Assembly (NCBI RefSeq): GCF_022601895.1
Contig: NZ_JAKVIO010000004.1
Span: 95,956 to 159,955 of the forward strand
DNA: 64,000 bases
Direction of reading: 5' to 3'
Source: Sphingomonas sp. LaA6.9
GTDB taxonomy: Bacteria > Pseudomonadota > Alphaproteobacteria > Sphingomonadales > Sphingomonadaceae
The translations under genes were made by a program, and so were the position numbers. Each line of letters begins with the position of its first letter. Within the stretch, counting starts at the first letter, position 1. The notes under the pieces are model-generated. The model had not been told where the DNA came from. It saw only the letters and a list, made by a program, of their open reading frames with translations, and did no database searches. Shown piece after piece: positions 18,026-26,931 of this stretch.

Positions 18026-19230
18026 CAGCCCGCCTTTGCGGGCGTGTTGACCCCCATCGACTGGAGATATTTCTTCACGTTGCGCGCGGCCTGGCGGATG
18101 CGCTGCTCGTTCTCGACCATCGCGATGCGGACATAGCCTTCGCCGTCCTCGCCATAGCCGACGCCCGGTGCGACCGCGACGCCCGCATGGGTGAGGAGCT
18201 GCTTGGAGAATTCGAGGCTTCCGAGATGCGCGAGCGCGGGCGGGAGCGGCGCCCAGGCGAACATAGAGGCGCGCGGCGGCGGGATTTCCCAGCCCGCGCG
18301 GCCGAAGCTCTCGACCAGCACGTCGCGGCGATGCTTGTAGAGCTGGCGGTTCTTCTCGACGATGTCCTGCGGGCCGTTGATCGCGGCGCACGCGGCGGCC
18401 TGGATCGGGGTGAAGGCGCCGTAGTCGAGATAGGATTTCACGCGGCTGAGCGCTGCGATCAGCGTCTTGTTGCCGACCGCGAAGCCCATGCGCCAGCCCG
18501 CCATCGAATAGGTCTTGGACATCGAGGTGAATTCGATCGCGACGTCCTTTGCACCCGGCACCTGCAGGATCGAGGGCGTCGGGCAATCGTCGAAATAGAT
18601 CTCCGAATAGGCGAGATCCGAGAGCACCCAGAGCCCGTGCTCCTTCGCAAAGGCGACGACGCGCTCGTAAAAGGCGAGATCGACGACCTCGGCGGTCGGG
18701 TTGGACGGATAGCCCATCACGAGCACCTTGGGCTGGGGCACGGTGAATTTCACCGCGCGCTCGAGTGCCTGGAAATAGCGCTCGTCGGGCGTGGTCGGCA
18801 CCGAGCGGATCGACGCCCCCGCGATGATGAAGCCGAAGGTGTGGATCGGATAGCTTGGATTGGGCGCAAGCACGACGTCGCCCGGCGCGGTGATCGCCTG
18901 CGCCAGATTCGCGAGGCCTTCCTTCGAACCCATCGTCACCACGACCTCGGTCTCGGGATCGACGTCGACCCCGAAGCGGCGGCCATAATAGCCGGCCTGC
19001 GCGCGGCGGAGACCCGGAATGCCCTTGGACTGCGAATAGCCGTGCGCGTCGGGCTTGCGCGCGACTTCACAAAGCTTTTCAATCACATGATCGGGCGGCG
19101 GAAGATCGGGATTGCCCATGCCCAGATCGATGATGTCTTCCCCTGCCGCACGCGCCGCTGCCCGCATCGCGTTCACTTCGGCGATGACATAGGGAGGCAG
19201 GCGTTTGATGCGGTAGAAGTCTTCAGTCAT
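18025..19230 (-). CDS. AlaC/LL-diaminopimelate-type class I aminotransferase
   Basis: A 401-residue PLP aminotransferase. IIDLGMGNPDLPPPDHV near residue 35, the PLP phosphate region VTMGSKEGLANLAQAI, GYPSNPT, LSDLAYSEIYFDD and EFTSMSKTYSMAGWRMGFAVGN (Schiff-base lysine in SMSK near residue 235) all fit. Closest in pattern to AlaC, the alanine/glutamate transaminase group, rather than true DapL. Start at 19230 with GGAAAG 4 bases upstream of ATG; the frame stays open 24 bases further. Followed by a coupled thioesterase gene. Confidence 0.88.
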   Translation of the reverse strand: MTEDFYRIKRLPPYVIAEVNAMRAAARAAGEDIIDLGMGNPDLPPPDHVIEKLCEVARKPDAHGYSQSKGIPGLRRAQAGYYGRRFGVDVDPETEVVVTMGSKEGLANLAQAITAPGDVVLAPNPSYPIHTFGFIIAGASIRSVPTTPDERYFQALERAVKFTVPQPKVLVMGYPSNPTAEVVDLAFYERVVAFAKEHGLWVLSDLAYSEIYFDDCPTPSILQVPGAKDVAIEFTSMSKTYSMAGWRMGFAVGNKTLIAALSRVKSYLDYGAFTPIQAAACAAINGPQDIVEKNRQLYKHRRDVLVESFGRAGWEIPPPRASMFAWAPLPPALAHLGSLEFSKQLLTHAGVAVAPGVGYGEDGEGYVRIAMVENEQRIRQAARNVKKYLQSMGVNTPAKAG

Positions 19231-19368
19231 TGATCTTTCCTTCTGTGGGTACACCTATGATGCCGATGCGGACATCGCTATGGTGCGAAAGCCGCTATAT
19301 CCGTTGGGAAGCGGCCATGCCAGCAAAGAGACGGGCATAGTCGCTCGTGGGGAACCGGAGATGTGGGG

Positions 19369-21123
19369 ATGACCGACACGACGCGCGAACCGCAGATGAC
19401 GCTGCCGACGCTGGCTGAGATGCAGCACTGGACCTGGGTGATCGGCCGTGCGCAGCAGATGATGCTCGAATTCGGCCTCGACGTGATCAAGCAAAGCACG
19501 GCGCAGGCCCCGGCGCCCACGCTGCCCGGCCTTCCCGACATGGGCGGGTTCGCAAAGGCGCACGCCGATTTCTGGAGCGACAGCCTGAAATTATGGCAAC
19601 GTTTCACCGCCCCCGAAAGCGCAGAGCCCGCGCCCGAGGATCCGCGCCATGCCACAGACCGGCGTTTTTCGGCGCCGCAATGGCGCGACAATCCGATGTT
19701 CGACCTTGTCCGCCAGAGCTATCTGCTGATCTGCGACCATCTGTTGAAGAGCGTCGACACGATCGACGGAATCGATGCCAGGCAGAAGGAGCAGGTGCGC
19801 TTCGCGACGCGCGGACTGCTCGACGCGATGAGCCCTTCCAACTTTGCGCTGACCAACCCGCTGGTGCTCGAAAAGACGGTCGAGACGCAGGGGCAGAACC
19901 TGCTCAAAGGGCTCGAACATATGCTCCGCGACATCGGCAAGGGGCAACTGACGCACACCGATCCCGACGCCTATGAACTGGGCCGCAACATCGCGACGAC
20001 GCCCGGCAAGGTCGTCAAGGAGACCCCGCTCTACCAGCTCATCCAGTATGAACCCGCGACCAGCGAGGTGCTCGCGACCCCGCTCGTCATCTTCCCGCCA
20101 TGGATCAACCGTTTCTACATCCTCGACCTCAACCCACAGAAGAGCTTCATCCGCTGGGCCGTCGAGCAGGGCGTCACCGTGTTCGTCGTCTCGTGGAAAT
20201 CGGCCGACGCGAGCATGAAGGACGTCACCTGGGACGACTATATCGTGCGTGGCCAGATCGATGCGATCGACACGGTGCGCGACCTGCTCGAGGTCGAGGC
20301 GGTGCACACGATCGGCTATTGCGTGGCCGGCACGACGCTTGCCGCGACGCTCGCGCTGCTCGCGGCGCGCGGCGAGGCCGACAAGGTGAAGAGCGCGACC
20401 TTCTTCACCGCGCAGGTCGATTTCTCACGCTCGGGCGAGCTCAACCTTTTCGTCGACGACGAGCAGATCGCGCTGATCGAGAGCCTGACCAGCGACGGAT
20501 TTCTCGACGGGCGCTATATGGCGGCCACCTTCAACCTGCTGCGCGGACGCGACCTGATCTGGAACTATGTCCAGAACAACTATCTGCTCGGGCAGGACTA
20601 TGCGCCCTTCGACCTGCTCCACTGGAACGGCGACACGACCAACCTGCCCGCCAGGTGGCACAAGGCCTATCTGACCGAGCTCTACCGCGACAACAAGCTG
20701 GTCCAGCCCGGCGCGATCAGCATCGAGGGCACGCCCATCGACCTGAACCGCATCGCGACCCCCGCCTATATCCAGGCGGGGCGCGAGGATCATATCGCGC
20801 CGATGGAGAGCGTCTGGAAGATCACCGAATATCTGAAAGGGCCGGTCCGCTTCGTCCTCGCGGGATCGGGCCATATCGCGGGGGTCGTCAACCCGCCCAG
20901 TGCGGGCAAATATCAATATTGGACCAATGAGGAGCACGTCGAATCGCTCGACGCCTTTATCGGCAGCGCCAGGGAGACACCGGGCAGCTGGTGGCCCGAC
21001 TGGATCGACTGGTTGATCGCGCAGGATCCCGGCAAGAGGGCGGCCGAGGGCGGCCGGATCCCGGGGAACGGCAAGCTTCCGGCCATCGAGGATGCCCCCG
21101 GCAGCTATGTGAAACGCCGCTAG
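19369..21123 (+). CDS. phaC: Class I poly(3-hydroxyalkanoate) synthase
   Basis: A 584-residue enzyme that polymerises (R)-3-hydroxyacyl-CoA. The N-terminal domain (residues 1 to about 230) contains the PhaC_N pattern FDLVRQSYLL and LTNPLVLEKTVETQG. The alpha/beta-hydrolase part has the lipase-like box GYCVAGT with the nucleophilic Cys near residue 315, GREDHIAPMESVW with the general Asp, and GSGHIAGVVNPP with the catalytic His. GGAG is 8 bases before ATG 19369; a GTG at 19363 is an alternative. The phasin gene follows in the same direction; phaB is 13 kb upstream on the other strand. Confidence 0.95.
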   Translation: MTDTTREPQMTLPTLAEMQHWTWVIGRAQQMMLEFGLDVIKQSTAQAPAPTLPGLPDMGGFAKAHADFWSDSLKLWQRFTAPESAEPAPEDPRHATDRRFSAPQWRDNPMFDLVRQSYLLICDHLLKSVDTIDGIDARQKEQVRFATRGLLDAMSPSNFALTNPLVLEKTVETQGQNLLKGLEHMLRDIGKGQLTHTDPDAYELGRNIATTPGKVVKETPLYQLIQYEPATSEVLATPLVIFPPWINRFYILDLNPQKSFIRWAVEQGVTVFVVSWKSADASMKDVTWDDYIVRGQIDAIDTVRDLLEVEAVHTIGYCVAGTTLAATLALLAARGEADKVKSATFFTAQVDFSRSGELNLFVDDEQIALIESLTSDGFLDGRYMAATFNLLRGRDLIWNYVQNNYLLGQDYAPFDLLHWNGDTTNLPARWHKAYLTELYRDNKLVQPGAISIEGTPIDLNRIATPAYIQAGREDHIAPMESVWKITEYLKGPVRFVLAGSGHIAGVVNPPSAGKYQYWTNEEHVESLDAFIGSARETPGSWWPDWIDWLIAQDPGKRAAEGGRIPGNGKLPAIEDAPGSYVKRR

Positions 21124-21167
21124 ACCGGGGTTTCGCCCGGATCGTCGCACAAGCATGACGTTTTTGT

Positions 21168-21226
21168 TGCAGTGCACAATATTGTGCTTGCAATCGATCC
21201 TTCGCGACTGTATTTGTGCAGTGCAA
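21168..21226 (+). promoter_or_regulatory. Candidate PhaR-type operator with paired TGCAGTGCA sites
   Basis: TGCAGTGCA occurs at 21168-21176 and again at 21217-21225. Next to the first copy is the perfect palindrome GCACAATATTGTGC (21174-21187). In Paracoccus and Rhodobacter the PHA-responsive repressor PhaR binds TGC-rich CTGCNNNGCAG-like sites before phasin genes. The arrangement here, just before a phasin, fits that model. PhaR itself is not in the window. Confidence 0.6.
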
Positions 21227-21260
21227 CATAGATGCAATGGATCTCTTGAGGACGCCGCCG

Positions 21261-22034
21261 ATGAGCGACACCAGGAAGAAGACCCCGCCGGCAAAGGTGA
21301 CAAAGACCGCGCCGGCCAAGAACATAGAGCCTAGCATCAGCGCATCGCCGGCGGCGGCCCAGCAGTCCGCCCCGGTCGAGCGCATGGAGACGAAAATCAG
21401 CGAACAGCCGGCCGCGCTTTCCGAGCCCGTCCCGGCCGAGAGCATGGGGCCGAGTAGCAGCGTACCTCCGGAGCCGATACCGGCCGAGGATATTGAGCCG
21501 ATTATCACCGAAGTTCAGGCGGAACCGGAATCGGCACCCGCCCTCGAGAAAGGAACGACCGAGACCATGACTGACACCGCGAAAGTCACCGAGAGCGTCA
21601 AGAAAGCCGCGACCGAAGCCACCAATCAGGCGCAGGCCGTGTTCGCCGACATCAACGAGCGCACCAAGGCCGCCGTCGAGAAGAGCCAGAAGATCGCCGA
21701 GGAATTCGCCGACTTCCAGAAGGGCAATGTCGAGGCGCTCGTCGCGTCGGCCAAGGTTGCCGCCAAGGGCATCGAGACGCTCGGCCAGGACGCCGCGGAA
21801 CTCGGCCGCAAGAATTTCGAGGGTGCGCAGGCCGCGCTCAAGAGCTTCGCCGCGGTGAAGTCGCCGACCGAGCTGTTCAAGCTCCAGAGCGACTATGCCA
21901 AGTCGTCGTTCGACACCTTCGTCGCCGAAGCCTCGAAGAACACCGAGGCCGCGCTCAAGCTCGCGGGCGATATCTTCCAGCCGCTGTCGAACCGCCTCGC
22001 GGTCGCTGCCGAGAAGTTCAAGACCGCCGCGTAA
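21261..22034 (+). CDS. phaP: Phasin with repeat-rich N-terminal extension
   Basis: 257 residues from the ATG at 21261, which has GAGG 10 bases upstream. Residues 103-257 are a typical alpha-helical phasin (phasin_2 family): KVTESVKKAATEATNQAQAV, KGNVEALVASAKVAAKGIET, KSPTELFKLQSDYAKSSFDT. Phasins coat PHA granules. Residues 16-90 are a Pro/Ala/Glu-rich extension of about four degenerate repeats around PAE(D/S)(I/M)EPxI(S/T). An internal ATG at 21567 with AGGA upstream could give a canonical 155-residue phasin. In-frame starts at 21216 (GTG) and 21237 are possible too. It lies after phaC and ends at a good terminator. Confidence 0.88.
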   Translation: MSDTRKKTPPAKVTKTAPAKNIEPSISASPAAAQQSAPVERMETKISEQPAALSEPVPAESMGPSSSVPPEPIPAEDIEPIITEVQAEPESAPALEKGTTETMTDTAKVTESVKKAATEATNQAQAVFADINERTKAAVEKSQKIAEEFADFQKGNVEALVASAKVAAKGIETLGQDAAELGRKNFEGAQAALKSFAAVKSPTELFKLQSDYAKSSFDTFVAEASKNTEAALKLAGDIFQPLSNRLAVAAEKFKTAA

Positions 22035-22060
22035 GCCGTCGGTTTCAGTAAAGCGTAGCG

Positions 22061-22090
22061 ACGGCCGCCCTCAAAAGGGGCGGCCGTTTT
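22061..22090 (+). terminator. Rho-independent terminator of the phasin gene
   Basis: ACGGCCGCCC (22061-22070) pairs perfectly with GGGCGGCCGT (22078-22087), loop of 7 bases, followed by a run of T. It ends the phasin transcript 27 bases after the stop codon. Confidence 0.88.
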
Positions 22091-22184
22091 GCGTTCGGCC
22101 GCCGAAATTCATGGATAACGGCGCACCATAATCGGATTCACCTCTTGCCCTGCGCCAAGCGCTTGCCATATCCTGCGAACAGCC

Positions 22185-22562
22185 ATGCGACACGATGAAA
22201 CCATTTTTCGCCGATTGACGGACACGCCCATCGCGATGGCCGGGCGCAAGAGCGGCGAGGACGAAGGCACGGGCCTCGGTGTCGCGACACGGACACGCGC
22301 AAAGACCAAGAAGCCGGCGCTGTACAAGGTGCTGATGCTCAACGACGACTATACCCCGATGGAATTCGTCGTGCTCTGCCTGCAGCGCTTCTTCCGCATG
22401 GATGTGGAAGACGCGACGCGCGTGATGCTCCACGTCCACCAAAAGGGCGTCGGAGTCTGCGGCATCTTCACCTATGAGGTTGCCGAGACCAAGGTGAGCC
22501 AGGTGATCGACTTCGCCCGGCAGAACCAGCACCCGCTCCAGTGCACGCTCGAAAAGGCCTGA
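22185..22562 (+). CDS. clpS: ClpS, adaptor for Clp protease (N-degron recognition)
   Basis: 125 residues. The core [48 protein letters not shown] and the C-terminal [10 protein letters not shown] are the ClpS fold, with the [11 protein letters not shown] block and His of VHQKG forming the N-degron pocket. It hands substrates with bulky N-terminal residues to ClpAP. Two starts are possible: 22185 (used) and 22236 (MAGRKSGED). Neither has a strong ribosome binding site; a TATCCT about 10 bases before 22185 suggests a leaderless or near-leaderless transcript. clpA is not adjacent. Confidence 0.92.
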   Translation: MRHDETIFRRLTDTPIAMAGRKSGEDEGTGLGVATRTRAKTKKPALYKVLMLNDDYTPMEFVVLCLQRFFRMDVEDATRVMLHVHQKGVGVCGIFTYEVAETKVSQVIDFARQNQHPLQCTLEKA

Positions 22563-22568
22563 TTCCCC

Positions 22569-23243
22569 TTACGCACTCCAGTCGACGATCAGCCAGCCAT
22601 GCCCCCTGGCAAGGCTGCGCAGCCTTGCGCTCGGATTGACCGCGATCGGCACGTCCGCCCAGTCGAGCACGGGTGCGTCGGAGACGTGGTCCGAATAGAA
22701 TCGCACCGTGCAGTCGGCGCGATGGAGGCCGTTGGTTTCCATCCACGCCTCGATCTTGCGGAGCTTGGCGGGGCCATAGCAGTTCTCGCCGTCGATCCGT
22801 GCCTGGACGCGCCCGTCGGGCAGGCAGAAGCTGTCGGTGGCGATGACATCGTCAAAACCGAGCTTTGCCGCGATCTCGCGCACATAGATCCGGTTCGATG
22901 CGGTCGCCATGATCAGCTTGTGGCCATTGTCGCGATCGGCTTCCATCTGCCTGAGCGCGCCGGGATAGATGTTGGTCGCGATCATCCTCTCGGCAAAGGA
23001 ACGCGCCAGCGGCTCCAGTTCGGACGACGGCAGGTGGCCGCCGATGAGCAGCGTCTGGACCCATTGCTTCAGTTGCGCACGGCCGATCAGCCGAAGCGCA
23101 TAGGCGAGCATGATGAGCGGAACGGCGGGCGCGAGCAGCAGCCGCCAGGGCGCGCGCGCGAGCGCGACGTGCACCAGAAAGGGCGTGAAGGTTCCGGTCC
23201 GCGTGATCGTGCGGTCCATGTCATAGATCGCGAGAATGGCCAT
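22569..23243 (-). CDS. HAD-IB phosphatase (SerB-like)
   Basis: A 224-residue haloacid dehalogenase-family hydrolase. The nucleophile motif is YDMDRTITRTGTF near residue 8 (DxDxT), motif II is IMATASNRI near 112, and motif IV is YSDHVSDAPVLDWADVPIAVNPSARLR. A helical cap with two hydrophobic stretches (LLLAPAVPLIMLAYALRL) lies between motifs I and II, as in membrane-associated members of the HAD-IB group. It may dephosphorylate phosphoserine, lysophospholipid or similar; not decidable. It is divergent from the Mla operon, with 49 bases between starts. Confidence 0.85.
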   Translation of the reverse strand: MAILAIYDMDRTITRTGTFTPFLVHVALARAPWRLLLAPAVPLIMLAYALRLIGRAQLKQWVQTLLIGGHLPSSELEPLARSFAERMIATNIYPGALRQMEADRDNGHKLIMATASNRIYVREIAAKLGFDDVIATDSFCLPDGRVQARIDGENCYGPAKLRKIEAWMETNGLHRADCTVRFYSDHVSDAPVLDWADVPIAVNPSARLRSLARGHGWLIVDWSA

Positions 23244-23292
23244 TGCGCTCCACGCTTGCCGCGCACGCGATTATGCCGCAAGGAATAAGTGC

Positions 23293-24408
23293 ATGGAGGC
23301 ACGGGCAGATTTCATCGAGGAGCAGGGCGACTCCGGGCGTATGTTGCGCTTCACGGGCAACCTCGCCATTGCGCGCCTGGGCGATCTTCCCCAGCGGCTC
23401 AAACAACTTAGCGGCCCGTTCGACGAGGTCCGTCTCGACCAGATAGAGCATATCGATACGATCGGCGCGTGGATCGTCCATGATTTCGCGCAGACCCATT
23501 CGGCGCGGATCACCGGCGCGGATGGCGACGCCAGAAAGCTGCTCGAACGGCTTGCCGAGGTCGACGACACGATCCGCAGCCGCACCCAGCCGGATTACAC
23601 GCCGGCCTTCTTGCGCGTGCTGGGCGAGGTGGGCGACGCGACGATGGTCGCGGGGCGGACCTTGCTCGGGCTGCTCGGCTTTTTCGGCGCGACCTGCATC
23701 GCGATCTGGAATGTCATGCGCCATCCCTCGCGTATCCGCGTCAATGCCGTGGTCCAGCGCTTCGAGGTCGTGGGCGTCTCCGCGCTCGGCATCGTCGGGC
23801 TGATGAGCTTTCTGATCGGAATCGTGATCGCGCAGCAGGGCGCTGTCCAGCTGCGCCAGTTCGGCGCCGAGGTCTTCACGATCAACCTGATCGGACGCAT
23901 CACGCTGAGAGAGCTGGGCGTTCTGATGACCGCGATCATGGTCGCTGGCCGTTCGGGCAGCGCCTTTGCCGCACAACTGGGCACAATGAAGCTCACCGAG
24001 GAAATCGACGCGATGCGGATCATCGGCGTCTCGCCGATGGAAGCGCTGGTCCTGCCGCGACTCTTCGCGTCAGTGGTGATGATGCCGTTGCTCGGATTCT
24101 ATGCTTCGGTCGTCGCGATCATCGGCGGCGGCATCTGGTGCTGGATCGACCTCGGCATTCCGCCCGTAACCTTCGTGCAACGGCTGCGCGAGGTCGTGCC
24201 GATGACCGATCTGTGGGTCGGCATCGTCAAGGCGCCCGTCTTCGGGGCGATCATCGCGATGGCGGGCTGCTTTCAGGGCATGCAGGTCAAGGCCGACGCC
24301 GAGGAGGTCGGGATGCGAACGACCTCCGCGGTGGTGCAGGCGATCTTCCTCGTGATCGTGCTCGACGCATTCTTCGCGGTCTTCTTCACACAGGTCGGCT
24401 GGATATGA
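23293..24408 (+). CDS. mlaE: MlaE-type ABC permease with N-terminal STAS domain
   Basis: 371 residues. Residues 15-105 form a STAS/MlaB-like domain (LRFTGNLAIARLGDLPQRL, IDTIGAWIVHDFA); the rest is the MlaE permease with QRFEVVGVSALGIVGLMSFLIGIV, the conserved ELGVLMTAIMVAGRSGSAFAAQLGTMK loop and several membrane helices. MlaE moves phospholipids between inner and outer membranes. Fusion of the STAS module to the permease replaces a separate mlaB. AGGA lies 8 bases before ATG 23293. It overlaps mlaF by 4 bases and heads a four-gene operon. Confidence 0.92.
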   Translation: MEARADFIEEQGDSGRMLRFTGNLAIARLGDLPQRLKQLSGPFDEVRLDQIEHIDTIGAWIVHDFAQTHSARITGADGDARKLLERLAEVDDTIRSRTQPDYTPAFLRVLGEVGDATMVAGRTLLGLLGFFGATCIAIWNVMRHPSRIRVNAVVQRFEVVGVSALGIVGLMSFLIGIVIAQQGAVQLRQFGAEVFTINLIGRITLRELGVLMTAIMVAGRSGSAFAAQLGTMKLTEEIDAMRIIGVSPMEALVLPRLFASVVMMPLLGFYASVVAIIGGGIWCWIDLGIPPVTFVQRLREVVPMTDLWVGIVKAPVFGAIIAMAGCFQGMQVKADAEEVGMRTTSAVVQAIFLVIVLDAFFAVFFTQVGWI

Positions 24409-25241
24409 GCGAGGAACTCGAAGCCGAGGAGCGGCTGCCCGAGTTCGCGGTGGGCGAAACGCTCATCAGCGTGCGTGGCCTGAAGAACGCCTTTGGCGAA
24501 CAGGTCGTGCACGAAGGGCTCGACCTCGACGTGAAGAAGGGCGAGATTCTGGGCGTCGTCGGAGGATCGGGCACGGGCAAGTCGGTGCTGATGCGCTCGA
24601 TCATCGGTCTGCAGACCCCGGTCGAGGGCGAAATCACGGTGTTCGGCGAATCCATGGTCGACCGCGACGAGGCGGACGCGGTCGCGGTCCGCAAGCGCTG
24701 GGGCGTGCTGTTTCAGGGCGGCGCGCTGTTCTCGACGCTGAGCGTTTCGGAGAACATCCAGGTTCCCTTGCGCGAATTCTACGGCAAGACGCTGGATCAG
24801 GAGCTGCTGGACGAGATCGCCGCGTTCAAGGTGCTGATCAGCGGCCTGCCCGTGGATGCGGGCCCCAAATTTCCCGCCGAGCTTTCGGGCGGCATGAAGA
24901 AGCGCGCAGGGCTCGCGCGTGCGCTCGCGCTCGATCCCGAACTGCTGTTCCTCGACGAACCGACGGCCGGGCTCGATCCGATCGGCGCCGCGGCGTTCGA
25001 TCATCTGATCCACCAGCTCCGCTCGATCCTTGGGCTGACGGTTTTTCTGATAACGCACGATCTGGACACGCTTTATGCTATTTGCGACCGCGTTGCGGTG
25101 CTGGCGGACAAGAGGGTGATTGCGGTGGGTACGATCGACGAACTGCTGGCGACCGACCATCCCTGGATCCAGGAATATTTCAACGGCCCGCGCGGCCGCG
25201 CCGCGGTGGCTTCGGCCAAGACGCACGACAAGAAGGCCTGA
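24405..25241 (+). CDS. mlaF: MlaF-type ABC transporter ATPase
   Basis: A 278-residue ATP-binding subunit. Walker A is GGSGTGKS near residue 55, Q-loop FQGGALFSTLSV, ABC signature LSGGMKKRAGLARAL, Walker B LLFLDEPTAGLDP, and switch His in LITHDLDTLY. FQGGALF and SGGMKKR are typical for MlaF rather than other ABC importers. Start codon overlaps the mlaE stop (ATGA). It powers lipid transfer by the mlaE/mlaD complex in the inner membrane. Confidence 0.94.
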   Translation: MSEELEAEERLPEFAVGETLISVRGLKNAFGEQVVHEGLDLDVKKGEILGVVGGSGTGKSVLMRSIIGLQTPVEGEITVFGESMVDRDEADAVAVRKRWGVLFQGGALFSTLSVSENIQVPLREFYGKTLDQELLDEIAAFKVLISGLPVDAGPKFPAELSGGMKKRAGLARALALDPELLFLDEPTAGLDPIGAAAFDHLIHQLRSILGLTVFLITHDLDTLYAICDRVAVLADKRVIAVGTIDELLATDHPWIQEYFNGPRGRAAVASAKTHDKKA

Positions 25242-25247
25242 TCGTCG

Positions 25248-26201
25248 ATGGAAACGCGTTCCAACCATATCCTTGTCGGCGGCGTCGTCCTCGCGCTCCT
25301 CGCGGCGCTCGCGCTGTTCACCGTCTGGCTCGCACAACTCGGTGCGGGCGGCGAAAAGCATTACGATATATTCTTCAAGCAATCGGTCGAGGGCCTGTCA
25401 AAGGGATCGTCGGTCAGCTTTTCGGGGGTTCCCTCGGGGCAGGTCGACGAGATCGCGCTCTGGCCCAAGGATCCCGAGTTCGTCCGCGTGCGCATCCGCG
25501 TCAAGGACGAGACGCCGATCCTGCAGGGCACGACAGCGACGATTTCGGGCGTTGGCTTTACCGGGGTCTCGCAGATCAGTCTTGATGGCGCGGTCAAGGG
25601 CGCGCCGCCGATCACCGACATCGGCCCCGCGGGCAAACCCGTGATCCCGACAAAACCCGGCGCGCTCGGCGAGCTGCTCTCCAATGCCCCGCAGCTGCTC
25701 GAGCGCCTGACGACGCTGGCCGAAAGGCTGGGACAGCTTCTCAATGACGAGAATCAGGCCTCGATTTCAAGCACGTTGAAGAATCTGGACCGGCTTTCGG
25801 GAACGCTGGCCGAACGCGGGCCCGAATTCGCGGCGACGCTGACCGAGACGCGCCTGACGATCCAGAAGGCTGGCGCCGCCGCCGAGGAGATCGCCAAGCT
25901 CGCGGGCACGACCAACCAGCTGCTCGACGGCGAAGGCCGGCCGCTCATCGCCGACCTGCGCAAGACCGTCCAGTCGGCTCAGAAGAGCATGGATGCGCTC
26001 GACGGCGCGATCAACGACGCGCGACCGGGGCTGCAGGCCTTTTCCAAGCAGACGATTCCCGAAGTCGGCCAGCTGGTCCGCGACCTGCGCGACATGTCGG
26101 AAGCGCTGACCGCGGTGGCCGGACGGCTCGACCGCGGCGGCGCAGGCGCGCTCGTCGGATCGCCCAAGCTTCCCGATTACGAACCAAAGGGCCGCCAATG
26201 A
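25248..26201 (+). CDS. mlaD: MlaD/MCE-domain lipid-binding protein
   Basis: 317 residues with an N-terminal membrane anchor (ILVGGVVLALLAALALFTVWLAQL) and an MCE domain at about 40-115 (YDIFFKQSVEGLSKGSSVSFSGVPSGQVDEI and GVGFTGVSQISLDG). After it comes a long, helix-forming region with periodic leucines (LLERLTTLAERLGQLLND, TLKNLDRLSGTLAERG), as in longer MCE proteins that form a tunnel toward the outer membrane. Six bases after mlaF, and overlapping the lipoprotein gene by 4 bases. Confidence 0.92.
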   Translation: METRSNHILVGGVVLALLAALALFTVWLAQLGAGGEKHYDIFFKQSVEGLSKGSSVSFSGVPSGQVDEIALWPKDPEFVRVRIRVKDETPILQGTTATISGVGFTGVSQISLDGAVKGAPPITDIGPAGKPVIPTKPGALGELLSNAPQLLERLTTLAERLGQLLNDENQASISSTLKNLDRLSGTLAERGPEFAATLTETRLTIQKAGAAAEEIAKLAGTTNQLLDGEGRPLIADLRKTVQSAQKSMDALDGAINDARPGLQAFSKQTIPEVGQLVRDLRDMSEALTAVAGRLDRGGAGALVGSPKLPDYEPKGRQ

Positions 26202-26785
26202 AGATCAAATTGCTCCCGGCGCTTGCCGCAGCCTTTGCGCTGGCGGGCTGCATCAGCTTCGGTGCCGAGCCGCCCGCTTCGCTGCTGACGCTCAGCGCCG
26301 ATGCCACGATCGGCGCGGGAACGAGCCGGACTGTCGGCCCGGGGCAGGCAATCACGGTGCTGCCGCCGCGCGTGCCCGCGGCGCTCGCGACCAACCGCGT
26401 GCCCGTGCAAGCCGACGGCACCAACATCGCCTATGTGAAGGACGCGCAATGGGTGGATCAGCCCAACCGGCTGTTCCGTGCGCTGCTTTCCGAGACGATT
26501 GCCGCGAAGACGGGACGCGTCGTCATGGACTTCCGGCAATTCTCCTTCGATCCCGGCGTGCGGATCGGCGGCGAGCTGCTGAATTTTGGCGTCGATGGCG
26601 AGGCGATGGAAGCGATCGTCACCTATGACGCGACGCGCACCGTGCCCGGCAGCGACGGTATCGAGAAACAACGTTTCGAGGCGCGCATACCCGTTACCGA
26701 GGTAAAGGCCGGCCCCGTCGGCGTCGCGCTCAACGCCGCCGCAAACAAGGTCGCGGCCGACGTGGCAGCCTGGATCGGAGGCTGA
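26198..26785 (+). CDS. ABC-type transport auxiliary lipoprotein (PqiC-like)
   Basis: 195 residues. The start MKIKLLPALAAAFALAGCISFG is a lipoprotein signal with lipobox LAGC. The rest matches the DUF330/PqiC family: VLPPRVPAALATNRVPVQADG, IAYVKDAQWVDQPNRLFRALLSETI. These outer- or inner-membrane lipoproteins accompany MCE transport systems. Last gene of the mlaEFD set, overlapping mlaD by ATGA, so the same complex is likely. Followed by a hairpin. Confidence 0.88.
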   Translation: MKIKLLPALAAAFALAGCISFGAEPPASLLTLSADATIGAGTSRTVGPGQAITVLPPRVPAALATNRVPVQADGTNIAYVKDAQWVDQPNRLFRALLSETIAAKTGRVVMDFRQFSFDPGVRIGGELLNFGVDGEAMEAIVTYDATRTVPGSDGIEKQRFEARIPVTEVKAGPVGVALNAAANKVAADVAAWIGG

Positions 26786-26832
26786 CGCTTTCCCGCGCCC
26801 GGCGTAAGGCGGGCGCGTAACACGCTTTGCGA

Positions 26833-26879
26833 GGCGCCCGCATGGGCGGCCTGTACTGGCGTATGCGTGCGCGGGCGCC
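26833..26879 (+). terminator. Possible hairpin after the Mla operon
   Basis: GGCGCCCGC (26833-26841) pairs with GCGGGCGCC (26871-26879) across a 29-base loop, in the 146-base gap before the exoribonuclease gene. No T run follows, so its role as terminator is uncertain. Nothing else is evident in this gap. Confidence 0.35.
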
Positions 26880-26931
26880 AAGCCCGTGTGAGCGACATTT
26901 CGCACCCAACACAAGACAGTAAGAAAGACCG

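Noticed and set aside
18025..18060. TPAKAG end of the aminotransferase resembling a repeat-encoded tail
   Set aside because: Only a short GC hairpin is present here, not the full repeat arms seen at 2111 or 27911; coincidence is likely.
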